This document shows, in pieces, positions 26,027 through 33,827 of a stretch of 64,000 bases of DNA (position 1 is its first letter; each line of letters opens with the position of its first letter). This stretch comes from Gemmobacter denitrificans (lineage in GTDB: Bacteria > Pseudomonadota > Alphaproteobacteria > Rhodobacterales > Rhodobacteraceae). The notes beneath the pieces were generated by a model. It was not told where the DNA came from and did not search any database. It was given only the letters and a program-made list of their open reading frames with translations. Position numbers and translations under genes: made by a program. The DNA lies in contig NZ_JBALHR010000002.1 of assembly GCF_036964905.1 (NCBI RefSeq), positions 1-64,000 on the forward strand, in the 5' to 3' direction.

Positions 26027-27061
26027 TCAGTAGCGGTAGGGCGGGCCTGCCTTCACCATGGTGTCGTTGTATTTCTTGATGATCTCGACGACCTTGGCCT
26101 TCACTTCGCTTTCGGCGGCGATTTCATCCCAGAATTTCACGGCGGCATCTTCCACCGTTTTCCATTCCTCGGCCGGGATGGTGGTCAGTTGCAGCTTGCC
26201 GCCATTGATGCGCAGATCGGCCTCGCCCGCCCAATACCAGTGCTGGCGGTAGTAGTGCGATTGTTCAAAGCACACCTCCAGCAGCTTTTGCAGATGCGGG
26301 GGCAGGGCGTTCCAGCGGTCCATATTGGCGAAGAAATGCCCGATCCAGGCGCCGGAGATGTTGTTCGTCAGGAAGTAGTTGGTCACGTTGGACCAGCCCA
26401 CGGTATAGACTTCGGTGATGCCCGACCAGGCGATGCCATCGAGCTCGCCCGTCTGCATTGCCACCTCGATGTCTTCCCAAGGCAGGGTGACCGGCACGAC
26501 ACCGAATTGCGACAGGAAGCGCCCGGCGGTGGGGAAGGTGAAGACCCGTTTGCCCTCAAGGTCTTTCAGGCTGTTGATCGGGTCTTTGGTCGAGAAGTGG
26601 CAGGGGTCCCACGACCCGGCGGAGATGTGTTTCACGCCGACGGCGGCGTATTCGTCTTCCCAGATCTGCTTCAGCCCGTATTTGGTGAACAGCGCCGGCA
26701 CATCGAGCGAATAGCGCAGGCCGAGCGGAAAATAGCCGCCAAAAGTGGTGACCTCGGTGGGCGAGGCCATGCTGTCATCATCGGATTGCACGCAATCGAT
26801 GGTGCCAGCCTGCATGGCCTGGAACAGCTCGCCCGTAGGGACAAGCTGATCTGCATAGTACAGCTCGATCTCCATCTGACCCTGGGCGATCTGGTTGAAC
26901 GCCTCGATCGCCGGCTTCACCACATGCTCGCCCAAGGCGGCGCCTGCATAGGTCTGCATCCGCCATTTGATCGGCGCTTGCGCCTGCACCACGGCAGGTG
27001 CCGCAAGGGCCGCCGCGCCGCCAAGCGCGCCAGTGGTAAGGAACTTCCGTCTCGTTGTCAT
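26027..27061 (-). CDS. dctP: TRAP transporter solute-binding protein (DctP family), Tat-type signal
   Basis: A 344-residue periplasmic binding protein of the DctP family. The N terminus TRRKFLTTGALGGAAALAAPAVVQAQA has a twin-arginine signal motif and an AQA cleavage site. The binding-domain segments WEDIEVAMQTGELDGIAWSG and the conserved Arg region are family-typical. It captures the substrate for DctQ and DctM upstream. GGAGGTC precedes the ATG. The ligand is unknown; its Tat motif and FhuD-free context exclude siderophore systems. Confidence 0.92.
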   Translation of the reverse strand: MTTRRKFLTTGALGGAAALAAPAVVQAQAPIKWRMQTYAGAALGEHVVKPAIEAFNQIAQGQMEIELYYADQLVPTGELFQAMQAGTIDCVQSDDDSMASPTEVTTFGGYFPLGLRYSLDVPALFTKYGLKQIWEDEYAAVGVKHISAGSWDPCHFSTKDPINSLKDLEGKRVFTFPTAGRFLSQFGVVPVTLPWEDIEVAMQTGELDGIAWSGITEVYTVGWSNVTNYFLTNNISGAWIGHFFANMDRWNALPPHLQKLLEVCFEQSHYYRQHWYWAGEADLRINGGKLQLTTIPAEEWKTVEDAAVKFWDEIAAESEVKAKVVEIIKKYNDTMVKAGPPYRY

Positions 27062-27123
27062 TTTGACCTCCGTCGGTTTCTGGGGCGGGCGGTTTTTCCG
27101 CCTCTTGAAGGGGTTATCGTGGG

Positions 27124-28467
27124 TTACTTGGGATAGATGATGCCGGGCAGCCAGAGCGCAATGTCAGGGAACACCATGACCATCACCAGCGACAGCACCA
27201 TCAGCAGGACGAAAGGCGCGACCGAGATGTAGATGTCGGCCATGGTGATTTCCGGCGGGGCAAAGGCCCGCATCAGGAACAGGTTATAGCCAAAGGGTGG
27301 GGTCAGATAGGCGATCTGGCAGGTCATTGTGTAAAGCACCCCATACCAGACCAGCACCTGCCCCTGCGGGATGCCCAGATCCAGCGTGGCGACCAGCGGT
27401 ACATACAGCGGGGCCACGATCACCAGCATCGCGGTATCGTCCAGAAACATGCCCATCAACAGGAAGGACAGCTGCATCAGGATCAGGATGGTCCAGGGAC
27501 CCATGTGCAGCTGATCGACGAACAGCCCTTCGATGGCTTTCACCGCACCCAACCCGTCGAACACCGCGCCAAAGGCCAGCGCAGCCAGGATGATCCACAT
27601 GAACATGCAGGAAATGGCCAGCGTGTTGCGGGTGGCTTCTTCGAGGACCCGGCGGTTGAACCGGCCCGTGATGATGGCGGCGGCCACCGTGGCGATGACA
27701 CCTACCACCGACGATTCCACAAGCGAGGTACGTCCGGCGATGAAGGGGATCATCATGGAGGCAAAGATGAACAGTGGCAGGATCCCCGCGCTCAGCAGCC
27801 GCATGCGCTCACCCCAGGTGATTTTTGCGCGTTCCTCGGCGCCAAGCGCGGGCCCCAGCTCTGGCTGCAGCGTGCAGCGCAGCCAGCTGTAAAGAATGAA
27901 CAGGACCGCCATGATAAGGCCGGGCACCAATCCGGCCAGCCAAAGCTCTGACACCGGGGCGCGGGCGATCATGGCGTAAAGCACCAGCACGACCGATGGC
28001 GGGATCAGGATGCCAAGGCTGGACCCGGCCTGAATGACCCCGGTGACCATGCGCTTGTCATAGCCGCGCCGAAGCAGTTCGGGCAGGGCGATGGTGGCAC
28101 CAATCGCCATGCCTGCCACCGACAGACCGTTCATCGCGGAAATCAGCACCATCAGCAGGATCGTTCCAATGGCCAGCCCGCCCGGGATCGGCCCGAACCA
28201 GACATGGAACATCTTGTACATATCCTCGGCCAGCCGGGTTTCACTCATGACAAAGCCCATGAAGACGAACATCGGCAGCGTCAGCATGGGATACCATTTC
28301 ATCAGCTTCATCGCGGCTGAAAAGCCCAGGCTTTGCCCGCCGGTGCCCCAGAGCGCGAGCGATGCAACCACAGCCACAAAGCCGATGATGCCGAACACCC
28401 GCTGCCCCGTGATCATCATCAGCAGCATGGTGGAAAACATCAGAAGGGCGATCATCTCCTGCGGCAT
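27124..28467 (-). CDS. dctM: TRAP transporter large permease subunit (DctM)
   Basis: A 447-residue inner-membrane protein with about 12 hydrophobic segments. It forms the Na+-driven transport channel of the TRAP system. Typical motifs include IGTILLMVLISAMNGLSVAGMA and GSSLGILIPPSVVLVLYAMIA. It starts in a one-base TGATG overlap with dctQ, showing tight coupling of the two membrane subunits. Confidence 0.93.
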   Translation of the reverse strand: MPQEMIALLMFSTMLLMMITGQRVFGIIGFVAVVASLALWGTGGQSLGFSAAMKLMKWYPMLTLPMFVFMGFVMSETRLAEDMYKMFHVWFGPIPGGLAIGTILLMVLISAMNGLSVAGMAIGATIALPELLRRGYDKRMVTGVIQAGSSLGILIPPSVVLVLYAMIARAPVSELWLAGLVPGLIMAVLFILYSWLRCTLQPELGPALGAEERAKITWGERMRLLSAGILPLFIFASMMIPFIAGRTSLVESSVVGVIATVAAAIITGRFNRRVLEEATRNTLAISCMFMWIILAALAFGAVFDGLGAVKAIEGLFVDQLHMGPWTILILMQLSFLLMGMFLDDTAMLVIVAPLYVPLVATLDLGIPQGQVLVWYGVLYTMTCQIAYLTPPFGYNLFLMRAFAPPEITMADIYISVAPFVLLMVLSLVMVMVFPDIALWLPGIIYPK

Positions 28468-29012
28468 CAGATGGTTTCCCCCTTCAGGGTCGCGATGTCG
28501 CGGATCAGAAAGGCGACGGATTGCAGCAACATCAGCAGAAAGCCGATGCACATGATCAGCTTGATCGGCCAAAGATAGGGGCGCCATGCCGTCGGGCTGC
28601 GTTCCAGCCGCCCGATTTCAGGCAGCAGCGCGCCCTCGGGCCATTTCAGGCCCAGCGAATAGCCAAGGGAATCCAGCGCACCCCAGAGCATGACGCCGAG
28701 ATAAACCAGAAGCGCCAGAACGGTGAAGGCATCCCACATCGCCTGCTGACGCGGCGACTGACGGGCATAGAACAGGTCCATCCGGACATGGCTGCCCATT
28801 TGCATCGAATAGGGTCCGCCAAGGATGTAATAGGCCACCATCGCGAACTGGGCCATTTCCAGTGTCCAGAGCGACGGGTTGAGGACGTTCTTCGAGATGA
28901 GGGACCACATCAGGATCGCCATCAGAACGAACAGCAGATACATGGCAAAGCGGCCCACGCCATAATTCAGGCGGTCCACCAGCCGGACAAAGATGATGCT
29001 CCAGCGTGGCAT
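28467..29012 (-). CDS. dctQ: TRAP transporter small permease subunit (DctQ)
   Basis: A 181-residue membrane protein with four transmembrane segments; the third region (AMWDAFTVLALLVYLGVMLWGA) is typical of DctQ. It scaffolds DctM. Its ATG directly abuts the stop codon of the N-formylglutamate amidohydrolase-like gene with no intervening base. Confidence 0.9.
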   Translation of the reverse strand: MPRWSIIFVRLVDRLNYGVGRFAMYLLFVLMAILMWSLISKNVLNPSLWTLEMAQFAMVAYYILGGPYSMQMGSHVRMDLFYARQSPRQQAMWDAFTVLALLVYLGVMLWGALDSLGYSLGLKWPEGALLPEIGRLERSPTAWRPYLWPIKLIMCIGFLLMLLQSVAFLIRDIATLKGETI

Positions 29013-29786
29013 TCAGGCCTCCGTCATCTGGGCAAGGGCCGCAGCCAGCACCGGGGCCAGCCGGTCGGCCATGGCCTCTTGCGCGGCAGGGGTGGAGATC
29101 AGGTCGTTGCGAATCTCCAGCATGGCATTGACCAGACCATAAGGGATGGCCTGCAGCCGCAATGTATGCGTCACATCATCCGCTGCCGAATAGGGCGCGT
29201 TCAGCCCGCATATCAGATCGGTTTGCGCCTTGGCCAGGGCAAGAATGGCGCAGGCCAGGCGGTCATCTGCATCATGGATCACGCCGAACTCCACGGCACG
29301 GGCCTGACCGAAATAGACCGGGGTAAAGCTGTGGATCGTGATGACTGTCGGCCGGCGGCCCTGGGCGATCTGTTCGGCAATCATGCCATGCAGGGCAGCA
29401 TGGAAAGGCAGGTACACCGCGCGGGTGCGGGCCAGACGCGACGCGTCTGACAGGTTTGCATTGCCCGGCACATCATGGATCTCCGACCGGGCGGGCATCG
29501 CGCCGGGCATGTCGGGGGCGCGGTTGCAATCATAGATCAAGCGGCTGACCGTGGCATGGATGGTGCTGGCGTCCAGCCGCCGGGCCAGAGCCTGCATCAG
29601 GCCAAGTGCGCCCGGGTCCCATGCGATATGGGCTTGCCGCTGATCCGGGCCAAGTCCGAGATCGCCCCAAGGGGCAGGAAAGCTGTTCGATGCGTGCTCG
29701 CAGACAAGGATCAGATCCCCTCTGGTCTGCGATACCGCGATGACGGGCGCAAAGCACCCGTCCGGCTGTGGTTCCAAGGCAGTCAT
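29013..29786 (-). CDS. N-formylglutamate amidohydrolase family protein
   Basis: A 257-residue member of the N-formylglutamate deformylase (HutG2-like) family. It has LVCEHASNSFP near residue 30, SRLIYDCNR in the middle, and IHSFTPVYFG near residue 110, which hold the zinc and substrate residues. In histidine catabolism the family hydrolyses N-formylglutamate, but there are no hut genes here. As first gene of the TRAP/ligase operon it may instead hydrolyse an N-acyl or gamma-glutamyl amide; that is inference. Confidence 0.88.
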   Translation of the reverse strand: MTALEPQPDGCFAPVIAVSQTRGDLILVCEHASNSFPAPWGDLGLGPDQRQAHIAWDPGALGLMQALARRLDASTIHATVSRLIYDCNRAPDMPGAMPARSEIHDVPGNANLSDASRLARTRAVYLPFHAALHGMIAEQIAQGRRPTVITIHSFTPVYFGQARAVEFGVIHDADDRLACAILALAKAQTDLICGLNAPYSAADDVTHTLRLQAIPYGLVNAMLEIRNDLISTPAAQEAMADRLAPVLAAALAQMTEA

Positions 29787-29845
29787 TGCTGCGAGTCATC
29801 CCTGTTGTTGCGCTCAGCGTCACCGCAGGTCGACATTCTGTCAAG

Positions 29846-29865
29846 AATTTTTCTTAAGGAAGATT
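29846..29865. promoter_or_regulatory. Imperfect 20-bp palindrome, candidate RpiR operator
   Basis: AATTTTTCTTAAGGAAGATT is palindromic at 8 of 10 base pairs, centred on CTTAAG. It lies in the 139-base divergent region between the amidohydrolase-like gene (start 29786) and rpiR (start 29926). It is more AT-rich than its surroundings, which also hold likely promoters. Binding by the RpiR protein is inferred from position. Confidence 0.5.
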
Positions 29866-29925
29866 TCTGTTACAAAGTTTTCCAAGCCGTGCCAGTCTGG
29901 CATTGCAAAAGGGGAGGGGGCTGCG

Positions 29926-30801
29926 ATGGAGACACCCGCAATCGTCACGGTCGAAGACGGGATGCGCGCCGCGTTGCCCGATCTGACGCGCGCCGAACGG
30001 CAATTGGCCACCCATATCCTGCGCAGCTATCCGGTGGCGGCACTCGGGTCGATCACCGCCCTGGCCAAGGCGGCCGATGTGTCCACGCCCACGGTGGTGC
30101 GCCTGTGCCAGAAGCTGGGCTACAAGGGCTATCCCGATTTCCAGCACGCCTTGCGCGCGGATGTCGAGGCCATGCTGGTATCGCCCATCGCCAAGCATGA
30201 CCGCTGGACAGGCAGCGCCCCGGATACCCATATCCTCAATCGCTTTGCCGATGCGGTGGTGGCCAATCTGCAGGCCACGCTGGGCCAGATCGACCATGCC
30301 GAGTTTGATGCGGCAGCCCGCCTGCTGGCCGATCCGGGCCGGGCGGTCTTTGCCATGGGCGGGCGCATTACCCATGCGCAGGCTGAATATCTGGTGACCC
30401 TGATGAAGGTGGTCCGTCCCGAGGTGACGCTGCTGTCGGGCCTGTCGAACACCTGGCCGCCTGCGCTGCTGGACATGAAGCCCGGCGATGTGCTGCTGGT
30501 CTTTGACATCCGCCGTTACGAAAATTCCGTGCTGCAACTGGTGGAACTGGCGGTGGAACAGGGGGCCGAGGTGGTGCTGATCACCGACCGCTGGGTCAGC
30601 CCGGCCGCACAGCATGCGCGCCACACGCTGGCCGCGCATATCGAGGCCCCCAGTGCCTGGGACAGCATGGTGTCGATCACCGTTCTGGTGGAGACATTGC
30701 TGGCCGCCGTCCAGACCCTGACATGGGACGCGACCGAAGCGCGGCTGAAACGGCTGGAAGGGCTGTATGACCGGTCACGGTTCTTTCGCCGCCCGAAATA
30801 G
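29926..30801 (+). CDS. MurR/RpiR family transcriptional regulator
   Basis: A 291-residue regulator: N-terminal HTH (residues 1 to about 80, ITALAKAADVSTPTVVRLCQKLGYKGYPDFQ) and a SIS sugar-phosphate-type ligand domain (about 125-260). It is divergent from the TRAP/ligase operon, the usual arrangement for a local repressor. GGGGAGGGGG precedes the ATG. Its last 27 bases overlap a remnant hydrolase reading frame on the other strand. Confidence 0.92.
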   Translation: METPAIVTVEDGMRAALPDLTRAERQLATHILRSYPVAALGSITALAKAADVSTPTVVRLCQKLGYKGYPDFQHALRADVEAMLVSPIAKHDRWTGSAPDTHILNRFADAVVANLQATLGQIDHAEFDAAARLLADPGRAVFAMGGRITHAQAEYLVTLMKVVRPEVTLLSGLSNTWPPALLDMKPGDVLLVFDIRRYENSVLQLVELAVEQGAEVVLITDRWVSPAAQHARHTLAAHIEAPSAWDSMVSITVLVETLLAAVQTLTWDATEARLKRLEGLYDRSRFFRRPK

Positions 30802-31239
30802 CGCCATCACACAGCCCTGGCGGTCCAAGGCGCCCGTGCCGGATGAAAGCTGCGCCATCCAGACCCATGCTTGTTCGGCAATCTGTGGACCGGCATCATG
30901 GAGCCAATGGGTATGGTCGGGGATCACAAGAAACGCGTTGGGATGGCCAAGCGTGGTCACCTTATTGCGCAGCAGATCGGGTGGAAAGGTTGCATCCCGT
31001 GTAGCGGCAATGATCCGCACGGGCCGCGGTTCCGCAACGGGGTGAAGCCTGCGGGGCAACGCACCCCCGGCATGCAGCACGGCATTAAATGCAGCAGCGC
31101 AGCGATCGGCCCGATCAGGAGCATGCCACACTTGAAACTCAGACGCGACATGACACCCCGGACCCCAGACCGGTTGTCGGTCTGGGCGGGGTTTTCGGCG
31201 GCAGACCGGTGAAACCGGGGCAGGTGCAAGACGGAACAT
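30775..31239 (-). pseudogene. Remnant of an alpha/beta hydrolase (C-terminal part)
   Basis: The last ~60 codons of this frame read like the end of an alpha/beta hydrolase: RIIAATRDATFPPDL holds the acid residue and LVIPDHTHWLHDAG holds the catalytic His. The upstream part shows no hydrolase fold, no oxyanion loop and no GxSxG serine. It runs through a terminator-like hairpin at 31155-31195. The most likely reading is a decayed gene that lost its N-terminal two thirds. The 5' limit is uncertain. Confidence 0.45.
31155..31195 (+). terminator. Two-tier intrinsic terminator
   Basis: Inner stem CCCAGACCG (31164-31172) and CGGTCTGGG (31178-31186) with a GTTGT loop. Outer stem ACCCCG (31155-31160) and CGGGGT (31187-31192), then TTT. 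The polarity suits plus-strand transcription, but the nearest upstream gene, rpiR, ends 350 bases earlier. It terminates either a long rpiR 3' UTR or an unannotated RNA. A second structured repeat follows at 31210-31258. Confidence 0.75.
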
Positions 31240-31258
31240 CTGCCCCGCACCCGTTTCA
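31210..31258. repeat. Nested inverted repeats next to the yjhX stop codon
   Basis: TGAAAC (31210-31215) pairs with GTTTCA (31253-31258). Inside it CGGGGCAG (31216-31223) pairs with CTGCCCCG (31240-31247). The outer right arm contains the yjhX stop codon. It may serve as a 3' hairpin for yjhX, although no T tract follows on the minus strand. Confidence 0.5.
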
Positions 31259-31513
31259 GCGGTTGTCGGGTTGTGGTCTGACCGCCTGCCGACCGCGCAG
31301 CGTGATCCGATACGGACCGCCGCCTTGCGAGGCGATCAGCCCGCGCCGCTTCATCTGCCGGAACAGGTCCAGCGTGCAATCGGACAGGATCAACCCGTCG
31401 CGGGTCAGGCAAAGGACGGCGTCGATGCGGCGCGAATCGCCACGTTCATGGCGGATGGCCCCGCCCTGCGCGAGTGCATGCAGCACCCGCTGTTCACGTT
31501 TCGAGATATTCAT
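31256..31513 (-). CDS. yjhX: YjhX family toxin-like protein (DUF2084)
   Basis: An 85-residue protein, the same length as E. coli YjhX as I recall it. It starts MNISKREQRVLHALAQGG and shares the central DGLILSDCTLDLF and the C-terminal QPDNR ending. YjhX is annotated as the toxin of the YjhX/YjhQ pair, with YjhQ a GNAT-type antitoxin. No GNAT gene is adjacent here, so it is either solitary or has another role. ATG 31513 is preceded by AAGGC. Between it and the reductase (31514-31682) I see only a CCCCGCA/TGCGGGG hairpin. Confidence 0.85.
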   Translation of the reverse strand: MNISKREQRVLHALAQGGAIRHERGDSRRIDAVLCLTRDGLILSDCTLDLFRQMKRRGLIASQGGGPYRITLRGRQAVRPQPDNR

Positions 31514-31682
31514 GGAAGTGCCTTGCAGACATGACTTGATTACCCGACGCAGCACGCGTCAGGCTGTCATTCCGCCCCTGTTCCACCCGGGGCTCAGGGC
31601 TTGGTCACAAGCTCCGGCATCAAGGCTCCATTCCCCGCAGGATGCGGGGATGGCAGAAATCTAAGGCAGCAGGCCTGTCGCT

Positions 31683-32609
31683 TCAATAGCCGCGCGCCAG
31701 ATCGACGCGATGCAGCAGCGGTTCGCCCCGCTGCAGGCGCCGCAGATTTTCGGCAACCACGCGCGAGGCAGAGCTGGCCCTTGTATCGGCTGCAATATGC
31801 GGGGTGACCGTCACGCGCGGGTGGCGGCGGAAGGGGTGATCGTCGGGCAGGGGTTCCACCCGAAAGACATCCAGCGTGGCATGGCCAATCTGTCCGCGAT
31901 CCAACGCCGCCAGCAGTGCCGCATCATCGATCAGCGCGCCCCGGCCCGGATTGATGATCACCGCCCCGCGCGGCAGCCAGTCCAGCCGCTGCGCATCCAG
32001 CAGGTTTTCCGTCTCGGCCGTGCGCGGCAACAGGGTCACCAGAATGTCAGACCGCGCCAGAACCCGCTGCAACCCTTCCTCGCCATGATCGGCCGGGAAG
32101 GGCAGGCCGGTCTTGGCGCTGCGGCTCCAGCCCGCCACATCGAAATTCAGCGCCTGCAGCGCCCGCGCGCAGGCCAGACCCAATTCGCCCAGCCCGAGCA
32201 CGGTCACCCGGCGTTCGCGGGCCAGCGGCGGGATGATCTGATCCCATCCCGGCGCGCGCAGGATATGGCGATCCATTCCCAGATGGTGGCGCAGCACATG
32301 GCCGGTGACATATTCCACCATGCCTTCGGTCAGGCCTGGATCAACCATCCGGCACAGGGGCTGGGTCAAGGTCGGATTGCCGACAATACGCTCCACCCCG
32401 GCCCAGAGGTTTTGCACCAGCCCACAGCGCGTGAAGGGCGTGAAATCCTGCAAGGGGCTGCCGGGGGCATAGATGATTGCGCTGACCCGGGCGGGATCAG
32501 CCTCGGTCACCAGATCCGCTGCCACCCCGGCCTCGGCAAAGGCACGGCGCAGCGGTGCCTCATATTCCGGCCACAATGCCGCACCGGCGGCAAACAGAAC
32601 CACATTCAT
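31683..32609 (-). CDS. ghrA: Glyoxylate/hydroxypyruvate reductase A-like 2-hydroxyacid dehydrogenase
   Basis: A 308-residue NAD(P) enzyme of the GhrA branch. It has the nucleotide motif TVLGLGELGLACARALQ, the catalytic Arg region INPGRGALIDD, and the His in TPHIAADT. GhrA reduces glyoxylate and hydroxypyruvate in the cytosol. It is shorter and more divergent than the paralogue at 18096. It lies downstream of rodA on the same strand, 69 bases away. Confidence 0.87.
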   Translation of the reverse strand: MNVVLFAAGAALWPEYEAPLRRAFAEAGVAADLVTEADPARVSAIIYAPGSPLQDFTPFTRCGLVQNLWAGVERIVGNPTLTQPLCRMVDPGLTEGMVEYVTGHVLRHHLGMDRHILRAPGWDQIIPPLARERRVTVLGLGELGLACARALQALNFDVAGWSRSAKTGLPFPADHGEEGLQRVLARSDILVTLLPRTAETENLLDAQRLDWLPRGAVIINPGRGALIDDAALLAALDRGQIGHATLDVFRVEPLPDDHPFRRHPRVTVTPHIAADTRASSASRVVAENLRRLQRGEPLLHRVDLARGY

Positions 32610-32678
32610 GTCTTTACCTTGGTCCAATTATCCAATTCCCACACCTGCCATGGCAGGCTTTGGCCGGGGGGCACAACA

Positions 32679-33818
32679 TCATCTGGGGCGATGCACATGC
32701 GCGCTTTGCACAAGGCCAAAGCCCACCAGCAACACCAGCATGGCCGACCCGCCATAAGACAGCAAGGGCAGCGGCACCCCCACCACCGGGGCCATGCCCA
32801 TGACCATCGACAGGTTCACGGCGATGTAGAAGAACAGGTTGGCCGCCACGCCAAGGATCAGAAGTTGCGAAAACCGGTCGCGGTTCTGCAGGGCTGACAC
32901 GACGCAGAAAGCAATGATCGCGGCATAAAGCGCCAGCAATGAAAAGGCCCCGACAAAGCCGAATTCCTCGGCCAATGTGGTGAAGATGAAGTCGGTGTGC
33001 TTTTCGGGCAGAAAGTTCAGGCGGCTTTGCGTGCCCTGCATGAACCCCTTGCCGCCCCAACCGCCCGACCCCAGGGCAATCTGGGCCTGAATGATGTTGT
33101 ACCCCGCACCCAGCGGATCAGCGGTCGGATCAAGGAATGTGTCGATCCGGCGATACTGGTAATCATGCAGAAACTGCCAGGGCGTGCCCCGCAGCGCAAA
33201 GACGCCATAGACCGCCGCACCGACAATCCCCGCCACCCCGGCGAAGTACCACCAGCTGACCCCTGCGCAGAACATCACCGCAGCGCCCGCCGCCAGCAGC
33301 ATGATCGAGGTGCCAAGGTTGGGCTGCATCAACACCAGAACCGTCGGCGCCACGATGATCAGCACCGGCAGCAACACCCAGAAGGGCCGCGACACTTTCT
33401 TCGGGTCCAACCAGTCGTAGTAGCTGGCCAGCATCATCACGAGCGTGAATTTCATCATCTCGGAGGGTTGCAGCACTATGGGGCCCAGTTCGATCCAGCG
33501 TTGGGCCCCCATGCCGACGCGGCCCATCAGCTCCACCAGCACCAGAAGTGCGAAGGCGACACCATAGGCCAGCGCCGACATGCTGCGCCAGAACCAGATC
33601 GGCACGAAGGCCACGATGAACATCAGCACCATGCCCACGGCAAAGCGCTTCATCTGCGGCTCGGCCCAAAGCCCGATCCGCCCCCCCGCCACCGAATAGA
33701 GCATCAGAAACCCGACCGAGGCGACAGCCGTCACCAGCAGGACCAGCGGCCAGTTCAGATACAGCACCTTGCGCAGCCCGGTCGGCGCGGTCTTGATGCG
33801 GTATTCCAGAAAGCTCAT
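32679..33818 (-). CDS. rodA: Rod-shape-determining peptidoglycan glycosyltransferase RodA
   Basis: A 379-residue SEDS-family inner-membrane protein with about ten transmembrane segments. Its signature loops are WIELGPIVLQPSEMMKF, RIDTFLDPTADPLGAGYNIIQAQIALGSGG, FLPEKHTDFIFTTLAEE (with the putative catalytic Asp) and GVPLPLLSYGGSAML. It polymerises lipid II with PBP2 in the elongasome. It is last of the mreBCD-mrdA-rodA set, nine bases after mrdA. Confidence 0.95.
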   Translation of the reverse strand: MSFLEYRIKTAPTGLRKVLYLNWPLVLLVTAVASVGFLMLYSVAGGRIGLWAEPQMKRFAVGMVLMFIVAFVPIWFWRSMSALAYGVAFALLVLVELMGRVGMGAQRWIELGPIVLQPSEMMKFTLVMMLASYYDWLDPKKVSRPFWVLLPVLIIVAPTVLVLMQPNLGTSIMLLAAGAAVMFCAGVSWWYFAGVAGIVGAAVYGVFALRGTPWQFLHDYQYRRIDTFLDPTADPLGAGYNIIQAQIALGSGGWGGKGFMQGTQSRLNFLPEKHTDFIFTTLAEEFGFVGAFSLLALYAAIIAFCVVSALQNRDRFSQLLILGVAANLFFYIAVNLSMVMGMAPVVGVPLPLLSYGGSAMLVLLVGFGLVQSAHVHRPR

Positions 33819-33827
33819 GCCATCCCC

